A DNA stretch of 64,000 nt from Flavobacterium resistens (lineage in GTDB: Bacteria > Bacteroidota > Bacteroidia > Flavobacteriales > Flavobacteriaceae), in NCBI RefSeq assembly GCF_900182645.1, contig NZ_FXTA01000001.1, positions 558,001 to 622,000 on the forward strand, in the 5' to 3' direction. Made by a program: the position numbers and the translations under genes. Positions 35,362 to 44,971 of the stretch are shown here, piece after piece (positions within the stretch are counted from its first letter, which is position 1; every line of letters starts with the position of its first letter). The notes beneath the pieces were generated by a model that saw only the letters and a program-made list of their open reading frames with translations, was not told the origin of the DNA and did not search any database.

Positions 35362-35901
35362 ATGAATACTATAAATAAAAACAACAGCATTCTTAATAGA
35401 AATCCTAACGCCGCAAATCGAAATACGGTCATGAATGAAGAGTTATATGATTTTAATGATCAAAAAGATACCGATAACAGTATTGAAGAAACTGCAAATC
35501 GTGGTTATACGGTAAGAAACGGACATAATCCTGATAAGCCAAATCCTGATGAAAACGCTAATAATTACAGCGATGATGATTTGGATGATCTAGATGATGA
35601 TTTTCATACCGATCGCGATTTAGAAGACAATAACGATGATGTCTACGAAATTGACTTAGAAAACGACGATGAGTATATAGACGAAGATCTTGACGAAGAA
35701 GAAGAAAACGATGAATTTGATAACCCCGCCGACACTTTTGAAAATGATTTTAATGAAACCGAAGACGACTTGGAAGATTTAGATGAAGATGACGACGATT
35801 TTAATGACGAAGACGATGATAACGATGATGATACTACTTATGTTGAGGACGACGTTCAAGAAGATGATGACGCGTACTCAGATGACGATTTAAGAAGATA
35901 A
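35362..35901 (+). CDS. very acidic Asp/Glu-rich disordered protein
   Basis: A 179-residue protein. The first 60 residues are polar and Asn-rich; from about residue 70 to the end it is dominated by Asp and Glu runs (DDDLDDLDDDF, DLDEEEENDEFD, DEDDDDFNDEDDDND) with very few basic residues. There is no signal peptide or known domain. It should be intrinsically disordered and strongly negative. It has its own -7 box and a strong terminator, arguing that it is a real gene. Position among stress genes suggests a protective, metal- or protein-binding role, but this is inference. Confidence 0.75.
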   Translation: MNTINKNNSILNRNPNAANRNTVMNEELYDFNDQKDTDNSIEETANRGYTVRNGHNPDKPNPDENANNYSDDDLDDLDDDFHTDRDLEDNNDDVYEIDLENDDEYIDEDLDEEEENDEFDNPADTFENDFNETEDDLEDLDEDDDDFNDEDDDNDDDTTYVEDDVQEDDDAYSDDDLRR

Positions 35902-35920
35902 AGTTTATACTTTTAAAAAG

Positions 35921-35960
35921 AAAAGCCGTTAAGATTAGATATTCTTAACGGCTTTTTTAT
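35921..35960. terminator. terminator between acidic protein and DUF5661-like gene
   Basis: Stem AAAAGCCGTTAAGA/TCTTAACGGCTTTT (14 bp, 35921-35934 with 35943-35956), followed by T-rich sequence on both strands; it can serve both convergent genes. Confidence 0.92.
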
Positions 35961-36001
35961 TTATGTTTTTTATTGAGTAAATCAGATGTTTAATTTTAGT
36001 A

Positions 36002-36649
36002 TTAATCGCCTATTTTTTCCAGCGTTGGAATATCATCCATTTTTTGAAGACGCTCTGTTAAGCCGGCTCTGGCTTCGGTTAATTCGAGTTCGGCTTTGCC
36101 TAATTCTTTGTACCATTCTTCTTTTCCTGTTGATGCGTTTTCAATTTTTCGCATAATTTCATAAATCTCACCTTCGGCCTCCATTACTTGCAGACGCTTG
36201 TAATAGGTTAGACTTTCGGTCATATGCGCAAGTGCAATCATCGCCGTTAGAAACGGATGATTGTTCGTCACATTTACATCTTTAATTTTTCCGTGCTCTA
36301 ATTCGACCTTTAAGGCATATGCGAATTCTTCCATATTAAATTCGGCATGTTTACTTTTCGGATTTAAATAGGCCTTGATTGCCTCGACATTATTCATTGT
36401 TGATAAATCAACTTCAGTATGCTTATTATCCATTAAATCTTTGTAAACTACATTTGCAATCGCTCGTGCTTCGGCATTTGTAGGGTCGTTTTTAGGGTTT
36501 TCGAAATCACGAACCGACCAGTCCCAGTTTTGAGGATGTACAGGTTTGATATATTTTTCACAAAAATCTGTTACATCATTTTTCAAGCTTACCATTTCGT
36601 CTTCTCTTTTTACGTAGACATCCTGATAAGCACCACTTTTTGTTCCCAT
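36002..36649 (-). CDS. DUF5661-like protein
   Basis: A 215-residue soluble protein from the ATG at 36649 (MGTKSGAYQDVYVK); an upstream in-frame ATG at 36682 would add 11 residues unlike a natural start. The central part FNMEEFAYALKVELEHGKIKDVNVTNNHPFLTAMIALAHMTESLTYYKRLQVME has the pattern of DUF5661 (LxxGMxxELEHG ... A.IALxHLxExPxYYxRL). The rest is charged and helical. No known function. It is neighbour to DUF1328 and stress genes; family assignment is by remembered pattern. Confidence 0.55.
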   Translation of the reverse strand: MGTKSGAYQDVYVKREDEMVSLKNDVTDFCEKYIKPVHPQNWDWSVRDFENPKNDPTNAEARAIANVVYKDLMDNKHTEVDLSTMNNVEAIKAYLNPKSKHAEFNMEEFAYALKVELEHGKIKDVNVTNNHPFLTAMIALAHMTESLTYYKRLQVMEAEGEIYEIMRKIENASTGKEEWYKELGKAELELTEARAGLTERLQKMDDIPTLEKIGD

Positions 36650-36737
36650 GATATTTTCTTTTTTTAAGGAAAAACGACACATTTACCGAAATATATGTGC
36701 CGTTATAATTTAATCTAATTCACTGAGATTATCAGTA

Positions 36738-36899
36738 CTAAACACTTCTTCTTCCGCTGATTAGCGAAATGATAAATAATACTAAGAATATAAAAAATAA
36801 AATTTTTGCTATACTAGCGGCTCCAGCGGCAATGCCACCAAAACCAAATATTCCGGCAACTATTGCCAAAATAATAAATATGACTGTCCAACGTAACAT
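36738..36899 (-). CDS. DUF1328 small membrane protein (YtjA-like)
   Basis: A 53-residue frame not found by a length cut-off of 60. Translation begins [20 protein letters not shown], continues [20 protein letters not shown] and ends GRRSV. Two hydrophobic segments with a Gly/Ala-rich turn and the start MLRW are typical of DUF1328, a stress-associated inner-membrane protein family. It lies between the DUF5661-like and topoisomerase genes, in a stress-type setting. Confidence 0.88.
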   Translation of the reverse strand: MLRWTVIFIILAIVAGIFGFGGIAAGAASIAKILFFIFLVLFIISLISGRRSV

Positions 36900-37008
36900 A
36901 ATAATTGATTTTTAGTTAATAACGATTTTGTTTGTTACTCAAATTTCATGCTTTTTAAAGAGATGCATTGACTCAAAATATTTTATTTATATCGCGATAA
37001 ATTGCTGA

Positions 37009-38094
37009 TTAAACCAAACTTACCTGATACTTTGTAATCAATTCTGCAAAAGCAGATTCTGATCTTGAAAAGTACTTTTTTGTACTCCTGCTTTTTTTGA
37101 CCTGATCAAAATACTGCTGAATCGAACCATCTTCATAAGTGGAAACCAATAACGGATGAACGTAATAGTTTTTACAAACATTCCTAGTGTTTCCGAGTGC
37201 TTCGGCAGTGGCATCATAGGCAGTTAAAATGTTTTTTTTAATTTCTTTTTCGTCAGATGAAATTCCGATTTCCATTAAATTTTCAAAGAATAATATCGAT
37301 GCAGCCCAGGTTCTAAAATCTTTGGCACTGAAATATTCACCTGAAATTTGGTGTAGATATTCATTAACCATATGACTGTCCAAAACTTTTCGTTCTCCAT
37401 TATTATCATAATATTTGAAAACCTCCCAACCTGGAATTTCCTCACAGCGACTCACCAACTTTATTAATTGTTTGTTTCGGGTTGTAATGGTATGTTGTTT
37501 TCCTTTTTTTCCAATAAATTCAAACCGGAGGGAATTTTTATTGATGTTGATATGGCGTTTACGCAAGGTCGAAAGTCCGTATGATTTATTGTCTTTGGCA
37601 TATTTTTCATTTCCAATTCTAATATGCGTTCCTTCCATTAACCGAATTACGAGCGCTATAACCTTGTTTTTAGACCATTCTTTCTCTTCTAAATCCTGAT
37701 CGACTTGTTTTCTTATTGCAGGCAGTTTTTGTCCAAATTCGGCTATTTTATAAAACTTGGTCTGATTTCGGATTTGATTCCATTTTGGATGATAGCGATA
37801 TTGCTTTCTGTTTTTTACGTCTAAACCAACAGCCTGTAAATGTCCGTTTGCTAAATCTGAAATCCTTACATTTTCCCAAGCCGGCGGTAAAACCAAACTA
37901 CTGAAACGCTTTAATTCGCTTTTCTGTTTAATATATCGTCCGTTCTTTTTATAAACAAACCCATCCTTTTCCTGCAATCGCTCAATTGGCAGTTTTTGAT
38001 TGCTGACATAAACCAAATCCAATTTTTCAAGTACCAAATGTGGCGACCTGATTAATTGATTCATAAGTTTTTGCTGAGCGATTTTTACTGGCAT
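37009..38094 (-). CDS. DNA topoisomerase IB
   Basis: Poxvirus/bacterial-type IB topoisomerase of 361 residues that relaxes supercoils through a 3'-phosphotyrosyl link. N-terminal GFVYKKNGRYIKQKSELKRFSSLVLPPAWENVRIS and YRYHPKWNQIRNQTKFYK are the DNA clamp. Catalytic segments: RLMEGTHIRIGNEKYAKDNKSYGLSTLRKRH (Arg), KGKQH (Lys), AKDFRTWAA (Arg/His area) and active-site Tyr311 in KNYYVHP. It sits 10 bp after a DUF7218 gene, forming a two-gene operon common among stress genes. Confidence 0.93.
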   Translation of the reverse strand: MPVKIAQQKLMNQLIRSPHLVLEKLDLVYVSNQKLPIERLQEKDGFVYKKNGRYIKQKSELKRFSSLVLPPAWENVRISDLANGHLQAVGLDVKNRKQYRYHPKWNQIRNQTKFYKIAEFGQKLPAIRKQVDQDLEEKEWSKNKVIALVIRLMEGTHIRIGNEKYAKDNKSYGLSTLRKRHININKNSLRFEFIGKKGKQHTITTRNKQLIKLVSRCEEIPGWEVFKYYDNNGERKVLDSHMVNEYLHQISGEYFSAKDFRTWAASILFFENLMEIGISSDEKEIKKNILTAYDATAEALGNTRNVCKNYYVHPLLVSTYEDGSIQQYFDQVKKSRSTKKYFSRSESAFAELITKYQVSLV

Positions 38095-38104
38095 GGTTTA
38101 AATT

Positions 38105-38344
38105 TTAATTGTTTCGTAAAGAATTAATAAGCGCTTTTTTGTTCATGTAGGAACGTCCTTTTATTCCAACTCTGATTGCTTGTTTCAGCAATTCCTCTTT
38201 TGTCCATTCTTCATACGGTTTTGCTTTTCCGCCTTTTACTCCAGCATCTGGCGTATTGGCAATCCTAGCCGATTTCTCTTTGCTGTATCCTTTTTCTACT
38301 AAAGCCTGATACTGCTTTTCATTTTTAATTCTTGGATTAGGCAT
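38105..38344 (-). CDS. DUF7218 / Rho-N-like small protein
   Basis: A 79-residue basic protein. N-terminal half NPRIKNEKQYQALVEKGYSKEKSARIANTP is a stress-type motif; the C-terminal half YEEWTKEELLKQAIRVGIKGRSYMNKKALINSLRN has the SAP/Rho-N helix-extended-helix pattern that binds nucleic acid. It is the first gene of an operon with topoisomerase IB, so DNA binding is plausible. The 209-bp gap upstream holds only a terminator of the next operon. Confidence 0.8.
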   Translation of the reverse strand: MPNPRIKNEKQYQALVEKGYSKEKSARIANTPDAGVKGGKAKPYEEWTKEELLKQAIRVGIKGRSYMNKKALINSLRNN

Positions 38345-38503
38345 GATTTTAAAATTTAGGTTAATGATTTAAGATGTATGGTATTCCAAAGTTCATCGAA
38401 AAGCAGGATTTTTCTGTTATATAATTTTTGATTTAACTTTCATAATTTGAGTTAGTTGTAAGTCATAAAATCGAAAGTTGGAAAGTCATAAAGTTCAGAG
38501 CAA

Positions 38504-38538
38504 AAAAAATCCCAATTCTTTTGGAATTGGGATTTTTT
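38504..38538 (-). terminator. terminator of unknown envelope operon
   Basis: Stem AAAAAATCCCAATTC/GAATTGGGATTTTTT (15 bp, 38504-38518 with 38524-38538) with a five-base loop, immediately after the stop codon of the last gene of the 38554-41535 operon. Confidence 0.92.
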
Positions 38539-38553
38539 AATTTAAAAGTGAGA

Positions 38554-39240
38554 TTATTTAACTTTTTTAAAACTAAATAATTTTTCCTTTTTTATCTGAG
38601 TTTCATAAGAAATATCAAATCCTGTTTTATCTGCATTTAATGTCAACAGAGAAATTTCATCTTTTTTAATTTTCTTTCCTTTAATAATTATATCAGTACC
38701 AAAATAACCTTTAAATTCAATTTCCAGATTTGTCTTTTTGATTTTATATTCAATTTTGGTAACTGTAAAATCTGCTTTATTTTTAATAGATGCGGGATTT
38801 AGTATTTTAATTATTTTTTGATCAAAACCCAAAGAAACTCCTTGTGTGCCAATCTCTATTCTGCCACTTCCTTCTTCATTATCTCTATCTACAAGCTCCT
38901 CAAAAGTAACAGGAAAAGAAGCAGATTTCTCTCTTAAACTCATGTTGAATCTTAAAAACACTCCCGAATTTAAAAAATTATACTCACGCACAGAACTTGG
39001 TATAACTTTAAAAGCATAAAAACCACTAGATCTACTAGTAGATATTTGTACATCTCCTACAAAAAGAGTATTGCTAACAACTTTTAATTCTTCTCTAAAA
39101 TAATTAAGCTCCGGACTAAATAGAGATTCATCAGGGTCGTTTAAAAATAAACCCGTAAATCTTGGATAATATGAATATCCTTGCGCAGAAACACTAAGAT
39201 TTAAAAGAAACAATATAAAAAGGAAATTTTTTTTCATCAT
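38554..39240 (-). CDS. hypothetical exported protein
   Basis: A 228-residue protein with a signal peptide (MMKKNFLFILFLLNLSVSAQ). The mature part is predicted to be beta-rich, with Lys-rich strands at the end (IKKTNLEIEFKGYFGTDIIIKGKKIKKDE). No domain was recognised. It is the last gene of a five-gene minus-strand operon (8 bp after the previous gene) and is followed by a strong terminator. Confidence 0.65.
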   Translation of the reverse strand: MMKKNFLFILFLLNLSVSAQGYSYYPRFTGLFLNDPDESLFSPELNYFREELKVVSNTLFVGDVQISTSRSSGFYAFKVIPSSVREYNFLNSGVFLRFNMSLREKSASFPVTFEELVDRDNEEGSGRIEIGTQGVSLGFDQKIIKILNPASIKNKADFTVTKIEYKIKKTNLEIEFKGYFGTDIIIKGKKIKKDEISLLTLNADKTGFDISYETQIKKEKLFSFKKVK

Positions 39241-39248
39241 TAAATTAA

Positions 39249-39644
39249 TTAGCTCCAGCTCATATTTATTAAAACTCTATTTCCTTCTATTTCAACTTTC
39301 CCTCCCAAAGCATCACTATCTCTTGGATGAATTTCATACGTTTTAATTCCATTTTTTATTTCAGGCTTAACATTTCTAAAACCTCTACTTTTTAAAATCC
39401 AGTTTTTAATTGAATCTTCAGAACTTGTGAATTCAATAATAAATTGTCTTGTAAACATACTTCCTCTTTTTTCTAGATGAAAAATAGCAGCATCTTTAGG
39501 AATTTCATTTAATTGTCCCCAGCTTAATGCGGCATTAATCGCATCTTCTTTTTGCCAGGGCATAACAAATGACGAAAAGAAATTTAAGTAAAGAAAAAAC
39601 ATTCCTAAAAATAGTACTACTGAAATTACCTTAATTGTTTTCAT
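39249..39644 (-). CDS. hypothetical membrane-anchored protein
   Basis: A 131-residue protein with one N-terminal hydrophobic segment (about residues 6-27), which may be an anchor or an uncleaved signal. The soluble part (WQKEDAINAALSWGQLNEIPKDAAIFHLEKRGSMFTRQFIIEFTSSEDSIKNWILKS) shows an alpha/beta pattern. No known family was recognised. It is the fourth of five genes in one operon. Confidence 0.6.
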   Translation of the reverse strand: MKTIKVISVVLFLGMFFLYLNFFSSFVMPWQKEDAINAALSWGQLNEIPKDAAIFHLEKRGSMFTRQFIIEFTSSEDSIKNWILKSRGFRNVKPEIKNGIKTYEIHPRDSDALGGKVEIEGNRVLINMSWS

Positions 39645-39669
39645 TTAAAATTGAATTTATCTTAAACAT

Positions 39670-40542
39670 TTAATCACATTTGCTTTCCACCAAATCACCA
39701 GTTTTTTCATCTAATTCCAGGCAAGTTTTCTTTATTAAAACCATTTTATTATTGACCACTTTATATTCAGCATTCATGTGACTACTTCCGGCACAACATT
39801 GATTATGCTCATAAATTCTTTTGGCTTTCGAATCAAAATCTAAAGAAGTTCCGCTGAAACTGCTCTGAAAATATTTTTTTGTTTTTGGATTGTAAAGGAT
39901 ATATAAACTTGATGTATTTGGTCCGGCATAACTGCTTTCAAAAACAGAGAAATCAGGAATTCCGTCAAAATTATAATCGCCAATACTTATGTTATTCAAT
40001 CCCCAAAGCTGACATTCTAAATCTATTTTCTGAATCAGTTTATCCGTCTTTTTCTCAATGATTTTTACACCAGTAACTTGGGCATAAAAACGACCTTTTT
40101 CTTTCGACACAATCAACTTGAAATATTTGTCCTTAAAAGATTCCGGTTGCAGAATTTCTCTATCTGTCCATTCAACATTATCGCCATAATCGATCACAAA
40201 TTCTTTAGATAAAGTAATTTTGAGCTCTTTTCCTGAATTTAAATCTTTCCATATTCCATTTAAATGCTGACTTTTTTCGTTATAATTCTGAAAAGTCAAT
40301 TTTGCAGTTTCTTTATTCGTTTTATCTTTTTCGGTGAAGACCAAAGTCTTTCCGGCAAGTTTGGCGCTTAATACAATTGGAGTGTCAAAATTAGAATAAG
40401 CATAAATTGCTGTTCCCACGCCATCAGAATAAAGATAGGTCACAAATTCTATTGGATACTTATCGATAAATCCTGTGTAGCTTATTTGGGCAGAAAGAAA
40501 AGTTGTTGCGAGAAGAAATAGTAAAGTAATTTTTTGTTTCAT
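39670..40542 (-). CDS. XAC2610-related exported protein
   Basis: A 290-residue protein with a signal peptide (...TTFLSAQ). The C-terminal half contains IGDYNFDGIPDFSVFESSYAGPNTSSLYILYNPKTKKYF, a Ca-binding FG-GAP-like pattern, then SGTSLDFDSKAKRIYEHNQCCAGSSHMNAEYKV, which matches the XAC2610-related protein group. The N-terminal half is a beta-rich region with GVGTAIYAYSNFDTPI and KLTFQNYNEKSQHLNGIW. Function unknown; it is the central gene of a five-gene envelope operon. Confidence 0.65.
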   Translation of the reverse strand: MKQKITLLFLLATTFLSAQISYTGFIDKYPIEFVTYLYSDGVGTAIYAYSNFDTPIVLSAKLAGKTLVFTEKDKTNKETAKLTFQNYNEKSQHLNGIWKDLNSGKELKITLSKEFVIDYGDNVEWTDREILQPESFKDKYFKLIVSKEKGRFYAQVTGVKIIEKKTDKLIQKIDLECQLWGLNNISIGDYNFDGIPDFSVFESSYAGPNTSSLYILYNPKTKKYFQSSFSGTSLDFDSKAKRIYEHNQCCAGSSHMNAEYKVVNNKMVLIKKTCLELDEKTGDLVESKCD

Positions 40543-40558
40543 TTAGTAAATATTTGAA

Positions 40559-40822
40559 TTAAATCTTTCCGATATCCTCGATAGAGTCTTCTGGCAAAGC
40601 TTTCGGTTTTAGTAACTTCAAACCAAACCTCATTATATAAATTGTTCCTATAGTGAGAAAAACAACTATTACTGCAAAGATTATTAAATACCATAATTCT
40701 TTATTTGTCGATGCTTTTATAAAATTTTTTATTGCTGTGAACAAAGTTCCATACGACACAAATAACAATAGACCTCCTATAAGAAGCAAAAACAAACCTG
40801 TAATTTTTTTAAGTACATTCAT
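40559..40822 (-). CDS. small two-helix membrane protein
   Basis: An 87-residue protein with two hydrophobic helices (about 8-30 and 44-66) joined by a short charged loop (NFIKASTNKELW) and a cytosolic/periplasmic acidic tail. Its start overlaps the stop of the upstream lipoprotein gene by 4 bp (ATGA), which implies translational coupling. No family was recognised. Confidence 0.65.
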   Translation of the reverse strand: MNVLKKITGLFLLLIGGLLLFVSYGTLFTAIKNFIKASTNKELWYLIIFAVIVVFLTIGTIYIMRFGLKLLKPKALPEDSIEDIGKI

Positions 40823-41535
40823 GACACCGAAGTATTATCAATTTTATCAATTATCCATTTGTCATTTATTTTTTTGATGTAAATCCTCACGCCAATTCCA
40901 CAATGTCTTCCACAAGAAAAACCTCCGTCTAAAACACCATATTTTCGCTCTTTATCAAATTGGATTCTTGTAAAATAAACTGCGCCTGCAAAAATAAAAT
41001 CATATTTCTTTCTCCAAAATTCGTATCTGTCTTTTGGAAACTCCGAAATGTTTCTTATTTCAAATTTACCTTTAAGCGGGATATTTTTATAATCTATCGT
41101 ATAAGTTGAATCACCTTCTATTTTGGGATTTAGAATTTTAACGCCTTTAAAATGCTCTCCTAAATATTCTTTTAAATCTTTACTGCTTTTCTCTATTTTA
41201 GGGTTGAATGCTACAATTAATTTTGAAGTATCTTTCTCAATTGCTTTATCGATGGAGTCCTGATTACGCTCCCAATCTAGTATTTCTTGTTTTTGTTTTT
41301 CAGTACCTTTTGTTGAATCAATACTTACATAATTGCCTACTTTATCATAAATAACTTCCCCATAAATAGGAGGTTTACTAGGGAATGTTCTATAATCAAT
41401 ACAAAGTGAATCAATCAAATCTGGAAAAATTTCTGTCATCACATTTTTTTCAAATTCTATATCACTAATTTTTTTGTTGCAACTCACAAACAAAAATACA
41501 GTTGACAGAAAAAAAAATTGAAATGTTTTTGGCAT
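40819..41535 (-). CDS. hypothetical lipoprotein, first gene of unknown operon
   Basis: A 238-residue protein with a lipoprotein-like signal ending at C19 (LFVSCNKK). The mature part is alpha/beta with many Lys/Asp; its C-terminal segment (YFTRIQFDKERKYGVLDGGFSCGRHCGIGVRIYIKKINDKWIID) has a Cys pair C-G-R-H-C and is the most distinctive part. No family was recognised. It starts a five-gene operon reading down to the terminator at about 38504. Confidence 0.65.
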   Translation of the reverse strand: MPKTFQFFFLSTVFLFVSCNKKISDIEFEKNVMTEIFPDLIDSLCIDYRTFPSKPPIYGEVIYDKVGNYVSIDSTKGTEKQKQEILDWERNQDSIDKAIEKDTSKLIVAFNPKIEKSSKDLKEYLGEHFKGVKILNPKIEGDSTYTIDYKNIPLKGKFEIRNISEFPKDRYEFWRKKYDFIFAGAVYFTRIQFDKERKYGVLDGGFSCGRHCGIGVRIYIKKINDKWIIDKIDNTSVS

Positions 41536-41728
41536 TCTTAATAAATAGTAATTAATGAAATTGTTTTTAAATGAAATTTTATCAGCTAATATAAAACTAT
41601 TTCTATTACAAAATAACTTACAATAATTGTATCATATCCAAATCATATAACAATCTCTAAAAATCCTGTAAGGCATTTCTGCTGCTTCGTGAATAATTTT
41701 ACATCATAACATTCAAACAATTAAAATC

Positions 41729-42316
41729 ATGAAAAAGATACTATTAGCCGGAAAAGTAATTTTAGGAGCAGGACTTATCATTATATTCTTGAATTCTTGC
41801 AAAAATGAAACGAAACAAGAAGATCCGAAAGAAGTTGCAGAAGATGCTAATGAGGCCAAATTTGACTCAATTGACAGCAAAGAAGATGATTCGGAGTTTT
41901 TAGTGGATCAGGCTGAAATTAATTTAGCTGAAATAGAAATTGGAAAATTGGCACAACAAAAAAGTACTAATCCTGAGGTGAAAAAATTCGGGAAAATGCT
42001 TGTTGATGAACATACTAAATCGGCTTCTGAAGTTAGTGCTTTGGCAAAAACCAAAAATTTTACATTGCCAACTTCTTTAACAGAAGAAGGTCAGGATGAA
42101 TACAATAAACTGAGCGAAAAATCGGGTGTGGATTTTGACAAAAAATTTGCCGACATGATGATAGACGGTCACGAAAAAGCAATTGATAAACTTCAAAAAG
42201 CTTCTAAAGATGCCACAGATGAAGATGTGAAACTATGGGCTTCAAATAATATTGCTGGTTTAACAGCACATTTAGAACATGCTAAAATGCTGAAACAGAA
42301 TTTAGACAAAAAATAA
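41729..42316 (+). CDS. DUF4142 family lipoprotein
   Basis: A 195-residue protein with a lipobox ending at C24 (FLNSC). The mature part is a ferritin-like helical bundle of the DUF4142 group: FLVDQAEINLAEIEIGKLAQQKSTNPEVKKFGKMLVDEHTKS, then FDKKFADMMIDGHEKAIDKLQKAS and LTAHLEHAKML. His and Glu residues at ligand-like positions are present. Family members are linked to stress and envelope functions; the biochemical role is unknown. It is followed by a strong terminator. Confidence 0.88.
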   Translation: MKKILLAGKVILGAGLIIIFLNSCKNETKQEDPKEVAEDANEAKFDSIDSKEDDSEFLVDQAEINLAEIEIGKLAQQKSTNPEVKKFGKMLVDEHTKSASEVSALAKTKNFTLPTSLTEEGQDEYNKLSEKSGVDFDKKFADMMIDGHEKAIDKLQKASKDATDEDVKLWASNNIAGLTAHLEHAKMLKQNLDKK

Positions 42317-42411
42317 AATAGATTTAATTGGTTATTATTTATTTTAAACGAAGATTCTGAGATTCTGAGATACTATTAAGTGAGCATCTAAGAACCCCAA
42401 ATCTTTGCTAA

Positions 42412-42453
42412 AAACCCCTCAAGAGTTGAATTGCTTGAGGGGTTTGTTTTTTT
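42412..42453. terminator. terminator after DUF4142 gene
   Basis: Stem AAACCCCTCAAG/CTTGAGGGGTTT (12 bp, 42412-42423 with 42434-42445), then GTTTTTTTT. A short T-run on the other strand may also serve the convergent aldo/keto reductase gene. Confidence 0.9.
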
Positions 42454-42462
42454 TAAAAGTGG

Positions 42463-42525
42463 CTAAGATACTAAGGTTCTAAGAAGCTAAGTTTTTTTTT
42501 CTTAGAACCTTAACAGCTTAGTACC

Positions 42526-42528
<3 letters not shown>
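42463..42528. repeat. CTAAG octamer inverted repeat
   Basis: GGCTAAGATACTAAGGTTCTAAGAAGC-type units are answered by TTAGAACCTTAACAGCTTAGTACC-type reverse complements around a T-run, ending at the stop codon of the reductase gene. A shorter related piece lies at 42348-42395. Confidence 0.85.
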
Positions 42529-43660
<1,132 letters not shown>

Positions 43661-43663
43661 ATC

Positions 43664-44716
43664 TTATTTCAAAGAAGCCATATCAATTACAAAACGGTAT
43701 TTAATATCCCCTTTTAATAATCTTTCATAAGCGTCGTTTACTTCGTTTACACCAATTAATTCGATATCGGCAGTAATGTTGTGTTCCGCACAAAAATCAA
43801 GCATTTCCTGAGTCTCGGCAATTCCTCCGATAGCTGAACCAGCAAAACTTCTTCTTCCTAATAAAAGACTGAACGATGTCACAGGAAGTGGTTCCATTGG
43901 TGCTCCAACAAGCGTTAGAGTTCCGTCAACTTTTAGTAAATTTAAGTACGAATCGATATTATGCTCTGCAGAAACACAGTCCAAAATGAAGTTCAAACTT
44001 TTAGCATGTTTTGCCATTTGTGCCGGATCTGTAGATAAAACTACTTCATCAGCTCCAAGTTCTTTTGCAGCATCAAATTTAGATATAGATGTTGTGAAAA
44101 CCACTACATGAGCTCCCATAGCTTTTGCTAATTTGATTCCCATATGTCCTAAACCACCAATACCAACAATTCCAACTTTTTGTCCAGGACCAACTTTCCA
44201 GTGTTTTAATGGCGAATACGTTGTGATTCCAGCGCAAAGTAATGGCGCAACTCCTGCAAGATCTAGTTTATCTGAAATATGCAATACATAATTTTCATCA
44301 ACGACAATGCTTTGAGAATATCCTCCAAAAGTATGTCCCCCTAAATGTTTGTCTGGTGAATTGAAAGTCAATATGCTTCCTTCGTCGCAATATTGCTCCA
44401 AATCATTTTTACAGTGGTCGCATTCTCTGCAAGAATCTACCATACAGCCAACTCCGGCTAACTGACCAACTTTGAAGTTTTTAACATGATCACCAACTTT
44501 CGTTACACGTCCTACGATTTCGTGTCCCGGTACAATTGGATACATTGTTCCGTGCCACTCATTTCTCGCTGAATGCAAATCAGAATGGCAAATTCCGCAG
44601 TATAAAATTTCAATTTCTACGTCATGCGCCTGTACAGCTCTTCTTTTAATATCTAATGTTTTTAACGGTGCTTCGGCAGCTTCTGTACCAAAGGCTTTGA
44701 TGTCTTTTGTTTCCAT
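43664..44716 (-). CDS. zinc-type alcohol dehydrogenase (YahK/CAD-like)
   Basis: NADP-dependent medium-chain dehydrogenase of 350 residues. Catalytic zinc ligands: C in YCGICHSDLHS, H-E in VPGHEIVGRV and a later Cys; structural zinc cysteines: CMVDSCRECDHCKNDLEQYC. Cofactor motif GIGGLGHMGIKLAKAMGAHV. Similar to YahK-type aldehyde reductases. It follows the same direction as the aldo/keto reductase and cupin, so a common detoxification role is plausible. Confidence 0.94.
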   Translation of the reverse strand: METKDIKAFGTEAAEAPLKTLDIKRRAVQAHDVEIEILYCGICHSDLHSARNEWHGTMYPIVPGHEIVGRVTKVGDHVKNFKVGQLAGVGCMVDSCRECDHCKNDLEQYCDEGSILTFNSPDKHLGGHTFGGYSQSIVVDENYVLHISDKLDLAGVAPLLCAGITTYSPLKHWKVGPGQKVGIVGIGGLGHMGIKLAKAMGAHVVVFTTSISKFDAAKELGADEVVLSTDPAQMAKHAKSLNFILDCVSAEHNIDSYLNLLKVDGTLTLVGAPMEPLPVTSFSLLLGRRSFAGSAIGGIAETQEMLDFCAEHNITADIELIGVNEVNDAYERLLKGDIKYRFVIDMASLK

Positions 44717-44739
44717 AATTTTATTTCGTTGTTTTTTGA

Positions 44740-44960
44740 AGTTTGAAGTTTGAAGTTTCAGGTTTCATCCCGATAGCTATCGGGACAGGTTTTGGAACGA
44801 AAAATTGCATGTAGATTTAAACAGATTTATTTCTGTAAAAAATTGAAAACATGAAAGTTACAAAAATATTCTTTCATTAATATTAAAAAATCATTGCAAA
44901 ATCTACATAAAAAAGCTTAGTACCTTAGCCTCTTAGTCCCGATAGCTATCGGGATAGTAT
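44740..44960. repeat. mixed repeat region with two TCCCGATAGCTATCGGGA palindromes
   Basis: GAAGTTTGAAGTTTCAGGTTTCA heptamers (about 44740-44766) adjoin one 18-bp palindrome (44768-44785); a second copy lies at 44937-44954 within CTTAGTACCTTAGCCTCTTAG octamers. The 150 bp between are AT-rich with no gene. Confidence 0.85.
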
Positions 44961-44971
44961 CTTAAAAAAAA

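Noticed and set aside
36650..36682. Upstream in-frame ATG for the DUF5661-like protein
   Set aside because: It would add 11 residues (MCRFSLKKENI) that look like translated leader; the inner ATG at 36649 is preferred, though this is not certain.
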